Positions 53,229-63,638 of a stretch of 64,000 bases of DNA are shown piece by piece (position 1 is the first letter of the stretch; each line of letters starts with the position of its first letter). Position numbers and translations under genes: made by a program. The notes beneath the pieces were generated by a model. That model saw nothing but the letters and a program-made list of their open reading frames with translations. It did no database searches and had not been told where the DNA came from. This stretch comes from Paralithodes platypus (Eukaryota; Arthropoda; Malacostraca; Decapoda; Lithodidae): the NCBI GenBank assembly GCA_032716605.1, contig JAVRFV010002311.1, forward strand, positions 2,676,492-2,740,491. The letters run 5' to 3'.

Positions 53229-53573
53229 CTGTAAGGTTTTTCGGCTGTAAATTAACCACTTTCCAGGTGTCCAAAAGTTGGAGACTTTTTATATGTTCAT
53301 CAGAGGGACCTAATAAACAAGTTAAAGCCAAAAAACGTTGTTTGTAATACATTTATAGGGTCTAGGAGCAACCAGAAAAAAGTTATCTGTAAATTGAAGC
53401 TTTGGACGGCGGCCATCTTGAATTTATGCAAATTAACCACTTTCCCGGTGTCCAAAAGTTGGAGACTTTTTATATGTTCATCAGAGGGACCTAATAAACA
53501 AGTTAAAGCCAAAAAACCTTCTATTACAATTTGTTCTAGGTCCAGTTAAATGATTGCTAGATTTACTGGACTA
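53229..53573. repeat. Right terminal inverted repeat
   Basis: It is the reverse complement of 50354-50689, including both internal units and the YY1-like motif. Identity is very high by eye except in the outermost ~30 bp. It ends with CTTTACTGGACTA-like sequence (TTTACTGGACTA at 53562-53573). Confidence 0.85.
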
Positions 53574-54222
53574 TACAGGCTGCACAGCTACTGCACCCAC
53601 AGATCACCTACATCAAGAAACCAAAATCCTCAAAGTCAAAGACCATCTGGACATGAGAGGCACTCAATTCCTGGCAGCAGCCTCCACGAACCAAGACCAC
53701 CCACTAAACTACATGGCAACACACCCACAGACACCAAGAAATATCAAAACAACACCCAGCACACGGTATCACACACAATTACTGTCCTCTCTCCCTCCCT
53801 GCCCACCCCGAACCAACTTCCAGAAGCACATCCATACTAATTTCTCTCGCCGATCCATCCATTCACTCACAGACAACACGCAGCTGCAAGCACGACCTCC
53901 CGAAATCCATCCTTCCGAATCCTCCCTTCCTCGCGAGGACAGAGTCCACCTGGCCAGGCTGAGATGCGGACACCATCCAGCTCTCCTGAGCTATCAGAAG
54001 AGACTGGATGACTACGTTGTCGACGCCTGCCCGGGATGTAACACAGCACCCCATACCATTAAACACATCATAATAGAAGACTGCATTTCACACAACCATT
54101 ACTTACGCCAACAACACAATCTACACTCAATGAGAGCTCTGTGGGAAATCCCGATCGTGGCCATCGCCTTCCTCAGGGACTCGGGGCTGTTCGGCCAGGC
54201 AGCTTAGGGAACAACAACAACA
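53574..54222 (+). mobile_element. LINE-C copy 2, 3' portion with natural stop and (AAC)n tail
   Basis: An open frame CTATAPTDHLHQETKILKVK, RGTQFLAAASTNQDHPL, LHTNFSRRSIHSL-like region, ESSLPREDRVHLARLRCGHH, CPGCNTAPHTIKHIIIEDC, then LFGQAA and stop (54207). The cysteine-containing C-terminus (C-P-x-C...H...C) is usual for jockey/I-like elements. The 3' end is CTGTTCGGCCAGGCAGCTTA-GGGAACAACAAC. Confidence 0.88.
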
Positions 54223-55306
54223 ACTAACTACTTCGAGTCGCCATACTAAGGGTTCAGTTCTCTGCAATTCATGCGGGAACTGGACCCACTTCACCTGCAC
54301 AACACTTGCCTCCAAGAAACACTACGTAGTACAAACACCTGGACCTGTTCCTCATGCCCCTCCCTCTCCCAGTCAAATCCCTCAACTAAAACCCGTCCAT
54401 CTCTCCTCCCTAACCCACCTTAACCTTCCCATACCATCCACATCCTCAACTCAACACACCACACCCAATCCTAATCCATTCCAACCCCCATCTCCTGCTC
54501 CCCAATCCCGACCCCCACCTCACCCATCCCAACCCCCAGCCCCTCCCATCCTCGTGCAGCAGCACCCAACATACATCGTGCACATAACATTAACATTCTT
54601 CAACTGAACATAGATGGCATCAACACAAAGAAACACGAACTCTCATACTTCATCAAACAACACAACATACACATTGCCATCTTACAAGAAACAAAACTCC
54701 GCACAACACATAAAACACTCACATTTCATAATTTCACCACCATCAGACAAGACCGGGCTGTCGGCGGGGGCGGTGGACTCATCACCCTGGTACACAAAGA
54801 AATATCATACATAGTAACCAGTGTACAAACCAAATCCCTCCTTCCCCCAAATGATAACAACAGAAATACAGTCAATTAAAATATGCACTGGCAACAACTC
54901 CAACATGAACCATCATAAACACATACATCCCTCCCCAAACATCCCCTACAGTACCAAATGAATACAGACCACACTTACAACACATCACAAACACCCCACA
55001 CATCATCCTGGGTGGTGACTTCAACGCCAAGACGTCGGCCTGGTTTGTCGACAACCCCGACACAGACAGAGGGCTGGTACTACAAAACCAAACCGATAAC
55101 CTCATCATCCTTAACGACATCCATCAACATACCCATATTCCTCACCAAGCCCTCTATAATCCATCATCTCCAGACATCACCTTTCGCTCCCCAGAATTCG
55201 CCCCCACAACATCCTGGAGGGTGGTCAGAACCTTAGGCTCTGACACCTCCCGATCATTATCACCACCAAAACCAGACTCACCCCAGCTAGCCACAAACAC
55301 ACATAC

Positions 55307-55349
55307 GGGGGTGTTCGGCCAGGCAGCTTAGGGAACAACAACAACAACA
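55307..55349 (+). mobile_element. 43-bp ultra-short LINE-C/SINE-C tail insertion
   Basis: The sequence GGGGGTGTTCGGCCAGGCAG, CTTAGGGAAC and (AAC)n sits between ACACATAC repeats (55299-55306, 55350-55357). The CTTAGGG variant matches the LINE-C end rather than SINE-C (CTTGGGG). It interrupts the TNTHTYTNYKRANW coding stretch of LINE-C copy 3. Confidence 0.85.
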
Positions 55350-56107
55350 ACACATACACCAATTATAAAAGAGCTAACTGGGAAGCATTCACAAATGAGA
55401 CAGAAAAAACACTTCACAACTCTAAACAGTACACCCATCACTAACATCAACAATGCTGTACACATACTCAATAAAACTTTCCAAAACGCTGACAAGAAAC
55501 ACATTCCAAGAGGTAACAGAAAGAGACACAACCCCAACTTCACACCAGAAATTCAAAACCTCATCAGACAATGCGACATACTGAAACACTCCCCAGCATC
55601 CCACACACAAGACATCACACAACAAATTCAAGCACTCAACACCCAAACTAACAAAAAAATACAACAACAAAAACTAAATTGGAATAACTTCCTACAAACA
55701 CTTGATCACAAAACAAACCCCAAAAAACTCTACAAAACACTAAACAGCATCACACTTTCCAACAGCAACACAACACAATCACATGCTGCAATCACAACAA
55801 CAGACTCTACTCCTTCATGTAAACAACAAGAAAACACTCTCATCAATCACTTCTCACATGTCAGCCACCTAAACCTTTCACAAAGACGACCGACGTGTCA
55901 TCCGACGTAAGAGACAATTCCCCACAGACCCTGACTATAACCCTTCACCAATCACCAGACAAAGCATATCATCAACAATCTCAAGCACTCACCCGCCTGT
56001 GGCCTAGACAACATAAGCAACATACACCTCAGACACCTGGGACCACAAGGCATACAAGCACTCACTAATATATCAAACTACAGCTATTCACACAACACAA
56101 TACCAGA

Positions 56108-56481
56108 GTGAGAACTGAGCGATCTCTGCCATACCCATAGCTTACTCTGACTGTTCCTTTAACTTATATATTTTCTAGATCTCAAGTGACGGCGTTTTTC
56201 CGTGGATTCCCAATCTACCAAGATTGGAAGCCAAAGCGTCACATTTTTCCCTTGCCCCTCAACTTTCTCTTCATAATTGCTGAGGGGCACAGGGCCCTGG
56301 GTGGGGCTTTGGTTTCCCGGGCGTTTCCGCACCCTCCTCAGCTCCCCGCCATGGAGTGGCTTCGGTCACCCAGGCTTTATTGTGGTCGGCAGGGAGGGTT
56401 CTGTGGGGGCGCTTGGTTATGGCCTTGGAATTGCTCGGGGCCTTGGGGCTGTTCGGCCAGGCAGCTTGGGGAACAACAACA
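56108..56481 (+). mobile_element. SINE-C, 5'-truncated, 16-bp target duplication
   Basis: ACAACACAATACCAGA occurs at 56092-56107 and 56482-56497. The insert starts GTGAGAACTGAGCGATC and ends CAGGCAGCTTGGGGAAC plus (AAC)n. It lies inside LINE-C copy 3, upstream of its RT. Confidence 0.9.
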
Positions 56482-57432
56482 ACAACACAATACCAGACAT
56501 TTGGAAGCATGGTATCATCATCACATTCCCCAAACCCAACAAAGACCCCACGCTACCCTCCTCGCACCGCCCCATCACACTCCTTTGCTCCCCCTCCAAA
56601 GTCATGGAACACCTAGTATTACAACTAATTACACCTGACCTACCCCTAGCTCCAACACAACATGGCTTTAGGCCACTGCACTCCACAAACACTCTTCTCA
56701 CAGACCTTACACAAAGAGCTTTCGACGGCATCAATTCAGCTAGACCTTCACCACACAGATCACTATTAGCCACACTCGACATTAGTAAAGCCTTCGATGC
56801 CATCCCCCGCCACAACCTAACACACAAAATCTACAACACAAACATGCACAACAACACAAAAAGGTGGCTGGCCAAACTTCCTAGCAGGCAGATGTGCACA
56901 CGTATCTTTTGCCGGTCAGTCATCTAAAATCAGAAACTTTCCAAACGGAGTCCCACAATGATCCGTCCTATCGCCCGCACTCTTCAATCTGTACATGCAC
57001 GATATAACTACACCCAATACGCCCCAAATAAACTTAGCCTCCTATGCAGATGACATAACACTCACATGCACACACCATGACCCAAAAAGAGCAACAGATC
57101 TCCTTCAACCCTATCTCAACACACTACATGGCTGGTGCACTACAAACAGACTTAATCTAGCCCCAGCCAAATCCACCGCAACCCTGCTCACAAGTTGGAC
57201 AGGAGAACACGAATACATCCCTCAACTCACCATAAACAACACACCCCTAACACATACACACACACCCAAAATCCTAGGAGTAACATATGATACTCATATG
57301 ACATTCAAACAGCACACCACAAACATTAAAAAGAAACTGACACCCAGACTTAACGCCCTCAGGTCACTTGCTCACACAAAATTTGGACACAACAAAGAAA
57401 CTACCAACAGTATATAAACAATACATAAGATC

Positions 57433-60193
57433 AGTGATCATCATCATCATCATCTCCGACGCCTTGCTTCCCCCTGGGAAACCCCCACTAGAGGATGGCC
57501 ATGACAGAAACGTCTCCAAGCTACTTTGTCAAGACATGCCTCCTTTGCCCGTGCCACAATGCCCCTTCCACTACGTGGAAGTTTTTCTTCAATATATTTT
57601 TCCACTTTCTTTTCCCATACCATAGGTGGTCTTCCACTACTAGCGGTTCCACTCACCTGACTCCCATATATCTTTCTTGGCATTCTGTTTTCATCCATTC
57701 TCTGAACATGACCATACCACCTCAAAGTACTTCTCTTTATCCACTCAACCACACCACAATCAATGCCCAAAGCCTGCTCTTCCATTCCAAAGGACTCGTA
57801 CACTTCCCTATTACTTGGCCCATCTAGCCTATTCATGCCAGCTGCCATTCTGAAAAAGCTCATCTCCACAGCTCTTAGTTTGAAGAGGTCCTCGTCACTT
57901 GCCGTCCATGTCTCGCTTCCATACGAGAGTGTTGGGAGCAGCACACTGTTTCTCAGTGACTTTTTGACTTCCTGGCTAACCAACCATTCTTCCTTTGAGA
58001 ATACTATCAAGTTCTCCAATCACTTTTCTCCCTTGCATTTTTCTCTCTTTTATCTCACTCTCCATTTTACCATATTTGCATAGTACAGCTCCCAAATACT
58101 TGACATTTTCAACCTCTTCTAGTACTTCATTTTTCAATTTTATTTTACAACTTTTCTTGTGTTCTGTCTTGATTCTATATTTTTCCTTAAAATCTATAGT
58201 TTCATGCATTCTTCTCTCAAACACCATTACCTTACATTGACCTTTAACTTTCTCTTTTCACATACCCTGTCAAAGTCGGTGACCACTCTCTGAAGTTCTT
58301 CAGCATTTTCCGCCAACAGGACTGCATCGTCCGCATATAGGCATGTTAAAATCTTCCATGTTCTTCCCTCTGATTCCAGTCTAGCTCCCACACCCATTGA
58401 TACAGCCCTACATTCCCTAATCACTCCATCCATGTATATATTGAACAACCAAGCTGACATGACACATCCCTGTCTTACACCTACATTGACCTCAAAACTT
58501 TCACTTAACTTATCCCCTACCTTCACATTTGCCATTGCATTCCTATAAAAAGATTTTACTGCCATTAGCAACTTTCCTCCCACACCATATACTGTTAACA
58601 CATCCCACAGGCCCTCCCAGTCTACTTTGTCGTAGGCTTTTTCCAAATCCATGAATGCTGCATAGAGTTTTCTGTTTTTGGCCAGATACTTCTCTACCAA
58701 CAATCGCATTGAGGCTATCTGGTCAACGCAGCCCCTGCCCTTTCTGAAACCTCCCTGTTCCTCGCCTATTTTGTCATCCGTTATCTTCTGTAGCCTCTGT
58801 GTTACTACTCTTGCGTGTACCTTTCCAGGTATGCTAAGCAAGCTAATTCCCCTATAATTCTTACACTCTTCTTTACTACCCCTTCCCTTTGTACAAGGGT
58901 ACTATCACTGCTTTCCTCCAGTCCTCTGGTACACTTTCCTTTTCCCATGCTAATTTACATCTATCTATCTATCTATTGCCTGACGCCGTGATCCCCGAAG
59001 GGGTGGCCACGAACGAACCGCCCCCATGCACCTCTGTCCCCAGTCAGTCGACGCCCCTCCCCCCAACCAGCACCGCCCTCGTTCATGTACTTCCTCACTC
59101 CATGAACGAGGGCGGTTAATTTACATAACCTATGCATTATGTCAACAGCTTCTTCTCCTCCATATCTCAGCATTTCACCTGGGATGTTATCTACTCCAGC
59201 AGCTTTGCCCATTTTAAGTCTATTGATTGCTTCTTTTACTTCTTCTCTGCTTATCTGGCTTTCAATTACCCTGTTTATTCTACCTCTCTCCATTCCTATG
59301 GATGAGATCTTTGCCTTCCCCCTACTCTTTACAGCTAAGCTACTAAAATGATCTTTCCATACTTTCACCACACCATCACCCTCTACCACTTCCCCATTCA
59401 TGTCCCTCATCCTACCACCTGAGACACTCTCAGTCTTCTTCCCTCTGGCTTCTTTCACAGCTCTGTAGTATGCTTTCCTGTCATTCAGAAACTGTTCACT
59501 AATCTTTCTCCCATATGCCTCATCTGTCTTCCTTTTAGCGTCTTGTATCGCCCTCTTCACTCTGTTTCAAATTTTTATATTCTTCTTTCCTCGCATCTCT
59601 AGTTTCTCTAGGTATATTCTTTTGCAGCATACTCTTTCTGAACTCTTTCACTATTTCTTCTATCTCTTTACTAAACCATGCGTTACCTTTCTTCTTCCAC
59701 ATTTTAAAGGTTTTCTTCCCACATACTTTCTCAGCTGCTTTAATCATGGAGTCTCTTGTACCTTTCCATACTTCATCTACAGTATTTCCCAGATCTATCA
59801 TAACATCCATGTCCTTTATAGTCTCTTTCAGGATGTCCTTGTATTTTGTTGCATTACATTCTTCATTTAATTTTCTCACATTTATTCTCTCTACTGTCAG
59901 TTTTCTCTCTTTCCTCTCATATTTCCACTCTTTCCTTATCCTCACTTTTGTCAGCACTGTATAGTGGTCTGATCCCGTCAGCATACCTCTTACAGCTTTT
60001 GAATCTAAAATTCTTCCTTTTAGTCCGGAGTCCATCATGGCGTAGTCAATTAGAGATTTCTGTTCCTGCTCACCTTCACCTCTGTGCCATGTATATCTAT
60101 GAATGTGACGATGTTCAAAAAATGTGTTAGCCAGAAACATCTCTCTCTCCGCACATACTGTACTTCTAAAAGGAAGTCACCATTCATATTCCT
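57433..60193 (-). mobile_element. LINE-B, EN C-terminus to 3' end, interrupted by LINE-A
   Basis: On the minus strand: EN end (EREMFLANTFFEHRHIHRYT, GSDHYTVLTKVRI at 59975), the linker, the start of RT (GKAAGVDNIPGEMLRYGG), then the LINE-A insert, then WEKESVPEDWRKAVIVPLYK, GEEQGGFRKGRGCVDQIAS, AAFMDLEKAYDKVD and CLYADDAVLL (58320-58340), then a small deletion-frameshift near 58240. Next come VKYLGAVLC, a shift near 58020, and VLLPTLSYGSETWTASDEDL, STLRWYGHVQRMDENRMPR. The 3' tail is (GAT)n at 57434-57450. It is related to LINE-A but distinct. Confidence 0.88.
58961..59116 (-). mobile_element. LINE-A copy 4 inserted in LINE-B, with 5' foldback
   Basis: TAATTTACAT flanks the insert at 58951-58960 and 59117-59126. 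It carries the last ~130 bp of LINE-A ending GGCAATAG plus (ATAG)n. ACCGCCCTCGTTCATG (59072-59087) and its reverse complement (59101-59116) make a 16-bp foldback exactly at the 5' junction. Removing the insert and one duplication restores an uninterrupted LINE-B frame. Confidence 0.93.
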
Positions 60194-60197
60194 ACCG

Positions 60198-60540
60198 AGA
60201 GGACACTAAGAAAATTTACAAAGAAAGAAATAGGCTTGAAAAGGCAAAGAACTCATTTTGTGATAGAGTGGTAAATGAGTGGAACGCACTGCCCCAGTAT
60301 GTAGTCGATTCCGAATCATTAAGGAAGTTTGAAAGTAATCTTGATAAAAAAGCATGGGGAAGACAATATTTTAAGTTTGATTATAAAGCAAAAATACAGA
60401 AGTGAAAATGTTGCGTCTGCTGTCGCCGCCGCCATCACCGTGAACGACCGCAGTAGTGCAAGTACTGGTACTGAGCTGTATACACAGGCCTAGTTTGCCT
60501 TTTTCCAGAGGATCTACTGTAAGAAACTGTAAGAAGAGCA
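60198..60540 (+). mobile_element. LINE-E 3' end (copy 2)
   Basis: The frame reads KKIYKERNRLEKAKNSFCDR, VVNEWNALPQYVVDSES, ALDKKAWGRQ-like end and stop at 60405. The 3' UTR contains GAACGACCGCAGTAGTGCAAG and ends ACTGTAAGAAACTGTAAGA. It closely matches 23865-24200. Confidence 0.85.
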
Positions 60541-60654
60541 CTAACAGTGTCTCAGCAAAACTCAATAAAGTCCCCCTGAAGCACTTGCACCTGGCAAAAT
60601 CCCACCACAGCAGCCTTAATATGTCACATATTATTCTAAAGGGTGTCTTTCCAG

Positions 60655-60795
60655 TCCCGTCTCAAGATCTAGCCGGATTTCTGTTTTTCCGGTGCCGTCT
60701 CAAGCCAACCCGACTGGTCTATAATTTCCTGGGTCATTTCTCTTTCCCTTCTTAAATATAGCTGTTATGTTCGCCTCTTTCCAGTCCATCGTGAT
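60655..60795 (-). pseudogene. CR1-like RT fragment
   Basis: The minus strand, from about 60790, translates DWKEANITAIFKKGKRND then PGNYRPVGLA. This is the first RT block (finger domain) of CR1-like LINEs, possibly LINE-E itself. It is broken at 60705 by an unrelated stretch. Confidence 0.65.
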
Positions 60796-61063
60796 AACAG
60801 TGATAACATGATGGGGCGTTGTTGTGGCAAGACTTTGTTGTACTGTGCTGCAGTAAAGACTGTAGCCACCGTGTTATGATTGCTGAGTACTGTGATTGTA
60901 CCATGGAAGCCACATTCACTGTGGACGTTTGCGGTCTTTAAACCCGTATGTAGGCTATGTAGGCTATGTATGTATGTATGTATATTATTTTTTTGCTCTC
61001 TTACCGGTACTGTACTTATACACACATACTCATAATCTCTCTTACACACATTCATGCCCCTAC

Positions 61064-61214
61064 CTGCCAAAAGCTCCATAGGTGTTAACAATCCTGAACG
61101 GCTCGAATGAAGTATTCATAACTTGTCTTGCTGAGAGTAAATTAACGGCGACAGGTAAACTCAGCACGGCGATCAGTGCTCCGATGGCGTTGTTCACCAT
61201 CCTCCATGTCTTGC
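61064..61214 (-). CDS. Lipase maturation factor (LMF1/2-like) exon
   Basis: A 151-bp minus-strand exon with acceptor (CTTTTCCACCCCCCAG) and donor (GTAGGG). It reads GKTWRMVNNAIGALIAVLSL, PVAVNLLSARQVMN, SFEPFRIVNTYGAFGR. NLLSxxQxMNxSFxxxRxVNTYGAFG is a signature of the lipase maturation factor family. These are ER multi-membrane-span proteins needed to fold lipoprotein lipase and other secreted proteins. A hydrophobic membrane span (IGALIAVLSLPVAVNLL) is visible. It joins exon 63281-63455 in phase (split Gly codon). Confidence 0.82.
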
Positions 61215-61279
61215 CTGGGGGGTGGAAAAGAAAATTGCATTACAAAAAATGTATGGACAACTTAGCTAAAAATGCTTAC

Positions 61280-61500
61280 TAAACACTCTTCTATCGCTAT
61301 TACAACAATCAGAGCTATCTCAGTGCATACCCCTTCCCTTGCGGTGATTGTGAGGCACCCGTCTTTCAACACGGTCCCATTCCTATTCTGTCCAACTCCC
61401 CAATCCAAGAATTGGCAAATTTTCTCAGTCTTTCTTCTACTCAATTAGTGAACTCTAGAGCTCTATCCCTCAATCAATCTTTCCTTCATCCTAATTTCAC
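61280..61500 (+). mobile_element. Decayed LINE-D 3' fragment
   Basis: CTTCTATCGCTATTACAACA, CTATCTCAGTGCATACC, CCAATCCAAGAATTGGC, TTTCTTCTACTCAATTAGTG and GAACTCTAGAGCTC follow the order of LINE-D (7065-7300), with many substitutions. Confidence 0.65.
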
Positions 61501-61706
61501 GGATACATCATTGTATTACGTTCTGGCTCTCGTTTATGCATGAAAATGTGTAGGGAATGAAGGTCAATTTAGGCTAAAATGCCTGCACTGAAAGATTTAT
61601 AACTTTTGTTAAGAATAAATACTCACTGCAAGACAAGATATTAGACACTTGCAAGAGCCAATCACCTGGAGTTATTAACATATAGCTGGCCCGGTACTTT
61701 CCTTAA

Positions 61707-62337
61707 CCCGGGAGCTGCGGGGAGACTCTTAAGAGTTCCCCCGGCGCACTGCGGGGAGACTCTTAAGAGTCAGAGAAAATAAAAATCAACTTTTGACATC
61801 GAAAAAAAAAAAAAATTTTATATTTTTTTTTTTTTTATTTTTTTTTATTTTTTTGGCCCCTGGGCCATGCAAAATCTCAGTCCTCTACCTCCCCTCCTTC
61901 CCCACTTTCCTCCTCTCCTTCAGTTATCACCTATTTTCCCTGTTATTCCCTTATTCTGAGGTATATTTTCGTGCTAACATTAGAAATCCGATTGGAGGGT
62001 GTGGTCATCACTGATAGCAAGCGAGTGCAAGAGAGAGAGAGAGAGTATCGATCGACTGTGTCTCAGTGGCCTTGGGGGAAATTGGCGGGAAAGCAGATTG
62101 CCTCACCCATACATTATACAACTCGCGGGCTATATCTCCGATTTTGACCATCCAAACGCTGTTTTCACTCGTTTTATTGTTGTTTCAGGTTAATACCTTT
62201 ATAATCAACCCATAATAGTCGCATATGGATAAGTATTAATGCTATTAATGGCACAATGAATATTTTAGTGGCGGAAACACCTCAAATACGTCAGCACAGG
62301 GGGACGTTTCCAATTACCCCCATGCGCACTTCAGAGG
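61707..62337. mobile_element. TTAA-flanked MITE (piggyBac-like), 631 bp
   Basis: TTAA lies at 61703-61706 and 62338-62341. The ends CCCGGGAGCTGCGGGGAG and, inverted, CCTCTGAAGTGCGCATGGGG share only partial similarity. Near the left end CTGCGGGGAGACTCTTAAGA is present twice (about 61715, 61750). T-rich tracts lie at 61803-61855. It has no transposase. Confidence 0.5.
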
Positions 62338-62609
62338 TTAAGTGGCAGAAAACGAGTACCGGTATTGTACTGTAGGCTATAGTGTATGGGTGACTCACTA
62401 GGATCAAACTGCGACGTCTTTACTCTATTTAGGAAGGATTAATAATAGACAACAAATTAATTGAGGTATACTACACCTCTCTCATTACTAGACATCCTTC
62501 CTAAGCTGCATGAAATTGTCTAATAATAGCCAGAATATAAGGAATAATAGCGTCACCCGTACTGAACTGGTTGTGGTTGTTGTTCTTGTTGTGTACCGAG
62601 TGACTCACC

Positions 62610-62682
62610 ATGCTCAACCAGCGGGGAATTTTCTCTCTTTCTCCATTTTTGTATACAGTACTCCATAACTCTCTCTTCCTGG
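62610..62682 (-). pseudogene. Degenerate partial copy of an LMF exon
   Basis: GGAACCAGGAAGAGAGAGTT, ATGGAGTACTGTATACAAAA, GAGAAAGAGAGAAAATTCCC and CGCTGGTTGAGCATG, followed by a GTGAGT donor, parallel the 3' half of the LMF exon at 63281-63352. The frame and residues have drifted. It lies in the LMF intron between the two real exons. Confidence 0.65.
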
Positions 62683-62959
62683 TTCCTAAGGACCTTTCCC
62701 GACCCCGATTGACCCTTATACAGATAAACGATAAAGGAACGATATATGAACGGTCCTAAGTACGGTATGCCGCCAGGAATCGTGAACCCTATCCTACGTA
62801 ACTAAAGAAGGGCTGGAGGAAATGGACTGTACATTTCCACACCTATTCCCTGGCTGACCCTTTCCAAATTGTAGATATATTAAGTTTGATTACTCTGTCA
62901 TTGGTGAATTATAGAGGTAAATGTTCAAGAGTTTTGGCCTACCTATTTGGAAAAGGGTA
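62683..62959. other. Intronic sequence with dispersed repeat
   Basis: TTCCCTGGCTGACCCTTTCC...TTGATTACTC...ATAGAGGTAAA at 62850-62925 matches the repeat near 40710-40800 and the interior of 9238-9833. Confidence 0.45.
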
Positions 62960-63090
62960 TAGAATACTCTGGGTTTTCTCCTGAGCGATCTAGATGTGTG
63001 TGAATTCGTGTTTAGTTTTAGTTTTTTATTGTTGTGTTGTCCCTGTTCGGGCTCTGCCTCGAGTCAACCACCCCCAGGTAAAAAAAACAA
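62960..63090 (+). mobile_element. SINE-B copy
   Basis: CTCTGGGTTTTCTCCTGAGC, GATCTAGATGTGTGTGAATT, TTGTCCCTGTTCGGGCTCTG, CCTCGAGTCAACCACCCCCAG and an A-rich run. It abuts a LINE-E tail. Confidence 0.7.
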
Positions 63091-63099
63091 TAAAAATAA

Positions 63100-63215
63100 A
63101 GGTATGCCGTCGCCAACACCGTGAACGACCGCAACAGTGCAAGTACTGGGGTACTGAGCTGGATACACAGGCATCGTTTGCCTTTTTCAAGAGCTACTGT
63201 AAGATACTGTAAGAT
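63100..63215 (+). mobile_element. LINE-E 3' UTR fragment (copy 3)
   Basis: GTCGCCAACACCGTGAACGA, CCGCAACAGTGCAAGTACTG, GAGCTGGATACACAGGC, ACTGTAAGATACTGTAAGAT. Only the terminal ~110 bp of LINE-E remain, followed by (TAGA)n. Confidence 0.8.
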
Positions 63216-63280
63216 AGATAGATAGATGTGCCTGAGTATATAGGTAGATATATAGATAGATAGATAGATTGATTACTGAC

Positions 63281-63455
63281 CAGGATCGACCAGCGGGGAC
63301 TTCTCTCTCTCCAACTTTTGATACTCCATAACTGTTGTCTTCCTGGTTCCTGGTGTGAAGATAGCAGCATAGGTCCGGTCATCAAAGTATGCCAAACTAG
63401 GAACAATGGTTAACCAGTTCAGGAAACTAAGGTTGCCAGAGATTATCAGGACTAT
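63281..63455 (-). CDS. Lipase maturation factor (LMF1/2-like) exon
   Basis: A 175-bp minus-strand exon with acceptor (TATTTTCTTCCCCAG) and donor (GTCAGT). It reads IVLIISGNLSFLNWLTIVPS, LAYFDDRTYAAIFTP, TVMEYQKLEREKSPLVDP. SGNLSFLNWLTIxPSxAxFDD is a conserved lipase maturation factor segment in an ER membrane span and adjoining loop. It ends with one base of a Gly codon completed by the next exon at 61214. Other LMF exons lie outside the window or were not recognised. Confidence 0.85.
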
Positions 63456-63484
63456 CTGGGGAAGAAAATATAAGAACATCTTAG

Positions 63485-63638
63485 GTTTCGGGATTTTAAG
63501 ACCTTTCCTCCATTAGTTTGACGATTTTAAGACCTTTTGTGCCATTTAGGTGTAAATTTTTTCCTGGCGAGAGATAGCAAGCCTGAAATTTAGAAAGAAA
63601 AATGCACAAATTAATCTTGGAGGGAGGTCTTGATGGGA
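63485..63638. repeat. Copy of the CCATTAGTTTG...TTTTAAGACC repeat
   Basis: GGGATTTTAAGACCTTTCC, CCATTAGTTTGACGATTTTA, TTCCTGGCGAGAGATAGC and CACAAATTAATCTTGGAGGG align with 7675-7880. Confidence 0.6.

Larger units (their letters stand above)
50354..53573 (+). mobile_element. 3.2-kb TIR element encoding a FEN1/XPG-like nuclease
   Basis: The element interrupts LINE-C copy 2. The empty site, GATCATTACAGG or CAGA, is visible in the LINE-C copies near 3195 and 5045. TAC is present at 50351-50353 and 53574-53576, so the target duplication is 3 bp. The outer ends are TAGACCAGTCAAAG and, inverted, TAGTCCAGTAAATC. The inverted repeats extend about 340 bp each. The only gene is the nuclease ORF on the plus strand. 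No DDE, tyrosine recombinase, HUH or integrase motif was found. Confidence 0.85.
54223..57432 (+). mobile_element. LINE-C copy 3 (5' region through RT)
   Basis: This is the most 5'-complete LINE-C. A PHD-like finger LCNSCGNWTHFTC lies at 54264-54300, then a proline-rich linker, then EN: NINILQLNIDGINTKKHELS, ILQETKLR, GGDFNAKTSAW (55012-55045), and a degraded GSDH (GSDTSR). After small insertions come the linker, RT (HGFRPLHSTNT, LDISKAFDAIPRHNL, ASYADDITL at 57028-57062) and KILGVTYDTHMTFKQHT. Several frameshifts break it. It is cut at 57432 by LINE-B. Confidence 0.85.

Noticed and set aside
61793..62014. 73-codon frame with Phe-rich start
   Set aside because: It results from T-rich low-complexity sequence inside a MITE.
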